Assembly: GCA_024280835.1 (NCBI GenBank)
Contig: JAJRPJ010000005.1
Location: forward strand, 58,241-122,240
Length of the DNA stretch: 64,000 nt
DNA from: Candidatus Zixiibacteriota bacterium
Lineage (GTDB): Bacteria > Zixibacteria > MSB-5A5 > GN15 > JACZUZ01
Reading direction: 5' to 3'
The position numbers and the translations under genes were made by a program. Below are positions 63,351-64,000 of this stretch, piece by piece. Every line of letters starts with the position of its first letter. The stretch's first letter is position 1. The notes beneath the pieces are model-generated. The model saw only the letters and a program-made list of their open reading frames with translations, did no database searches and was not told the origin of the DNA.

Positions 63351-64000
63351 CGGCTCTTGGGGTTCAACCATCACTGTTTTCTCACGTTCGATCGTCACTA
63401 GGCCAGCCTTGGCTTTGCGCGGTTTGCGCACATACTTCCTCTGGGTGTAATTGACTGGAGCCAGCTTGTTCTTCCGCGCTTTCGAAAACCAAGCTGCAAT
63501 CGCCGCAGTTTCTTCAATCTCCATCTTCGACGGCGCAAAGGACTTATTCGGGAATTTCAATCCCACATGCGACCCAGGACATTGCGAAGCGTGGAACCAT
63601 AATTCATAGGGCTTGATATGCTTAAACGTTGTGTCGTCATTATCTGATCCATCACGCCCCACATAGACAGTCAATCCAGTTGAAAGAGTGTAAGTTCGGT
63701 AAGGCGCGCGCGGAGGCTTGATTGTTGTTCCAGCTTGTTGAGATGCTTTGAGTCGCAACAAAGCCGTCAACTCATCAGCGTAGCGCATTTGAGCGCTATC
63801 AGCGTCAGCTTCTAACGCTGCAGCGATTTCATCCAAACGCGACATCTCAAGCTCAGAGCTTTCCAGTCGACGCTGAAGCAGAGACAATCCCTGCCTGCCT
63901 TTTTGATATTTCTTATAATACCTATCAGCATTATCAACGGGTGAAAGCTTTGAATCCAATGCCACTGTCACTTCGCCATCCTGATACAAATCATCAAGCG
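63339..64000 (-). CDS. NFACT-family protein (RqcH/FbpA-like), 3' part
   Basis: About 220 codons open to the right window edge; the N-terminal NFACT-N part is outside. The visible part begins in the region LDSKLSPVDNADRYYKKYQKGRQG, has a coiled coil at about 30-80, and then the NFACT-R RNA-binding domain with YELWFHASQCPGSHVGLKFPNKSF, which matches the DWFH..PGSHV signature. RqcH homologs bind stalled 50S subunits and direct C-terminal alanine tailing. The C-terminus is basic (YVRKPRKAKAG). Confidence 0.88.
   Translation of the reverse strand, partial: LDDLYQDGEVTVALDSKLSPVDNADRYYKKYQKGRQGLSLLQRRLESSELEMSRLDEIAAALEADADSAQMRYADELTALLRLKASQQAGTTIKPPRAPYRTYTLSTGLTVYVGRDGSDNDDTTFKHIKPYELWFHASQCPGSHVGLKFPNKSFAPSKMEIEETAAIAAWFSKARKNKLAPVNYTQRKYVRKPRKAKAGLVTIEREKTVMVEPQEPSAQ

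Overview
The window reads as a piece of chromosome from an uncultured diderm bacterium of moderate GC, most likely candidate phylum Zixibacteria or a close relative in the FCB group. This is inference. It rests on a secreted metalloprotease ending in thrombospondin type-3 repeats plus a dockerin-like tail with the FNIADVT..GGGPAP pattern, on outer-membrane functions (LpxH, LptB, a TonB-dependent receptor, many lipoproteins), and on a divergent GyrA. No rRNA, tRNA, CRISPR array or prophage was seen. Most genes lie on the minus strand.

Layout. 1-6059: end of a zincin/TSP3/dockerin protein, then a minus-strand run with a Nudix hydrolase, LpxH, an SSS symporter preceded by an overlapping 34-residue membrane protein, and a multi-pass membrane protein. 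6138-14677: a surface-polysaccharide locus with SLBB export protein, Wzz-like chain-length protein, and dehydrogenase, acetyltransferase, aminotransferase and 2-epimerase matching the WbpB/D/E/I route to UDP-ManNAc(3NAc)A, plus a second DegT aminotransferase. 15011-20728: an accessory patch with a GT2 enzyme, lipoproteins, a beta-propeller lipoprotein, two tandem 64-residue membrane paralogs, two copies of an 80-bp palindromic repeat, and a duplicated 3' tail of an MBL-fold gene. 20745-35680: housekeeping genes (frameshifted nth, prmC, prfA, rpmE, an ABC-F ATPase, a BatA-like VWA protein, a peptidase-MA-like TPR protein, comB, gcvT, acnA).

35988-43182: an FAD-binding protein, two NarK-type nitrate/nitrite transporters (the second fused to a DoxX domain and cut by an in-frame TAG), a beta-class carbonic anhydrase and a GT-C glycosyltransferase. 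43209-48955: divergent uvrA and gyrA. 48976-49775: a REP-associated tyrosine transposase (RAYT) between two inverted REP pairs that start with GTAG; a third pair sits alone at 36834-36942. 49816-54164: a glycosyltransferase, a glycerophosphodiesterase and a TonB-dependent receptor. 54408-57596: the lptB-rpoN-hpf neighbourhood. 58047-64000: a TPR lipoprotein, a long intergenic region with a possible 56-residue protein, an M23 peptidase, a glycosyltransferase carrying a 15-bp coding minisatellite, and the 3' part of an NFACT/RqcH gene.

The points most worth following are the RAYT/REP system, the NarK-DoxX fusion with its amber codon, the symporter micro-subunit, the duplicated MBL tail abutting a second palindromic repeat family, and possible alternative RNA hairpins in the polysaccharide operon.
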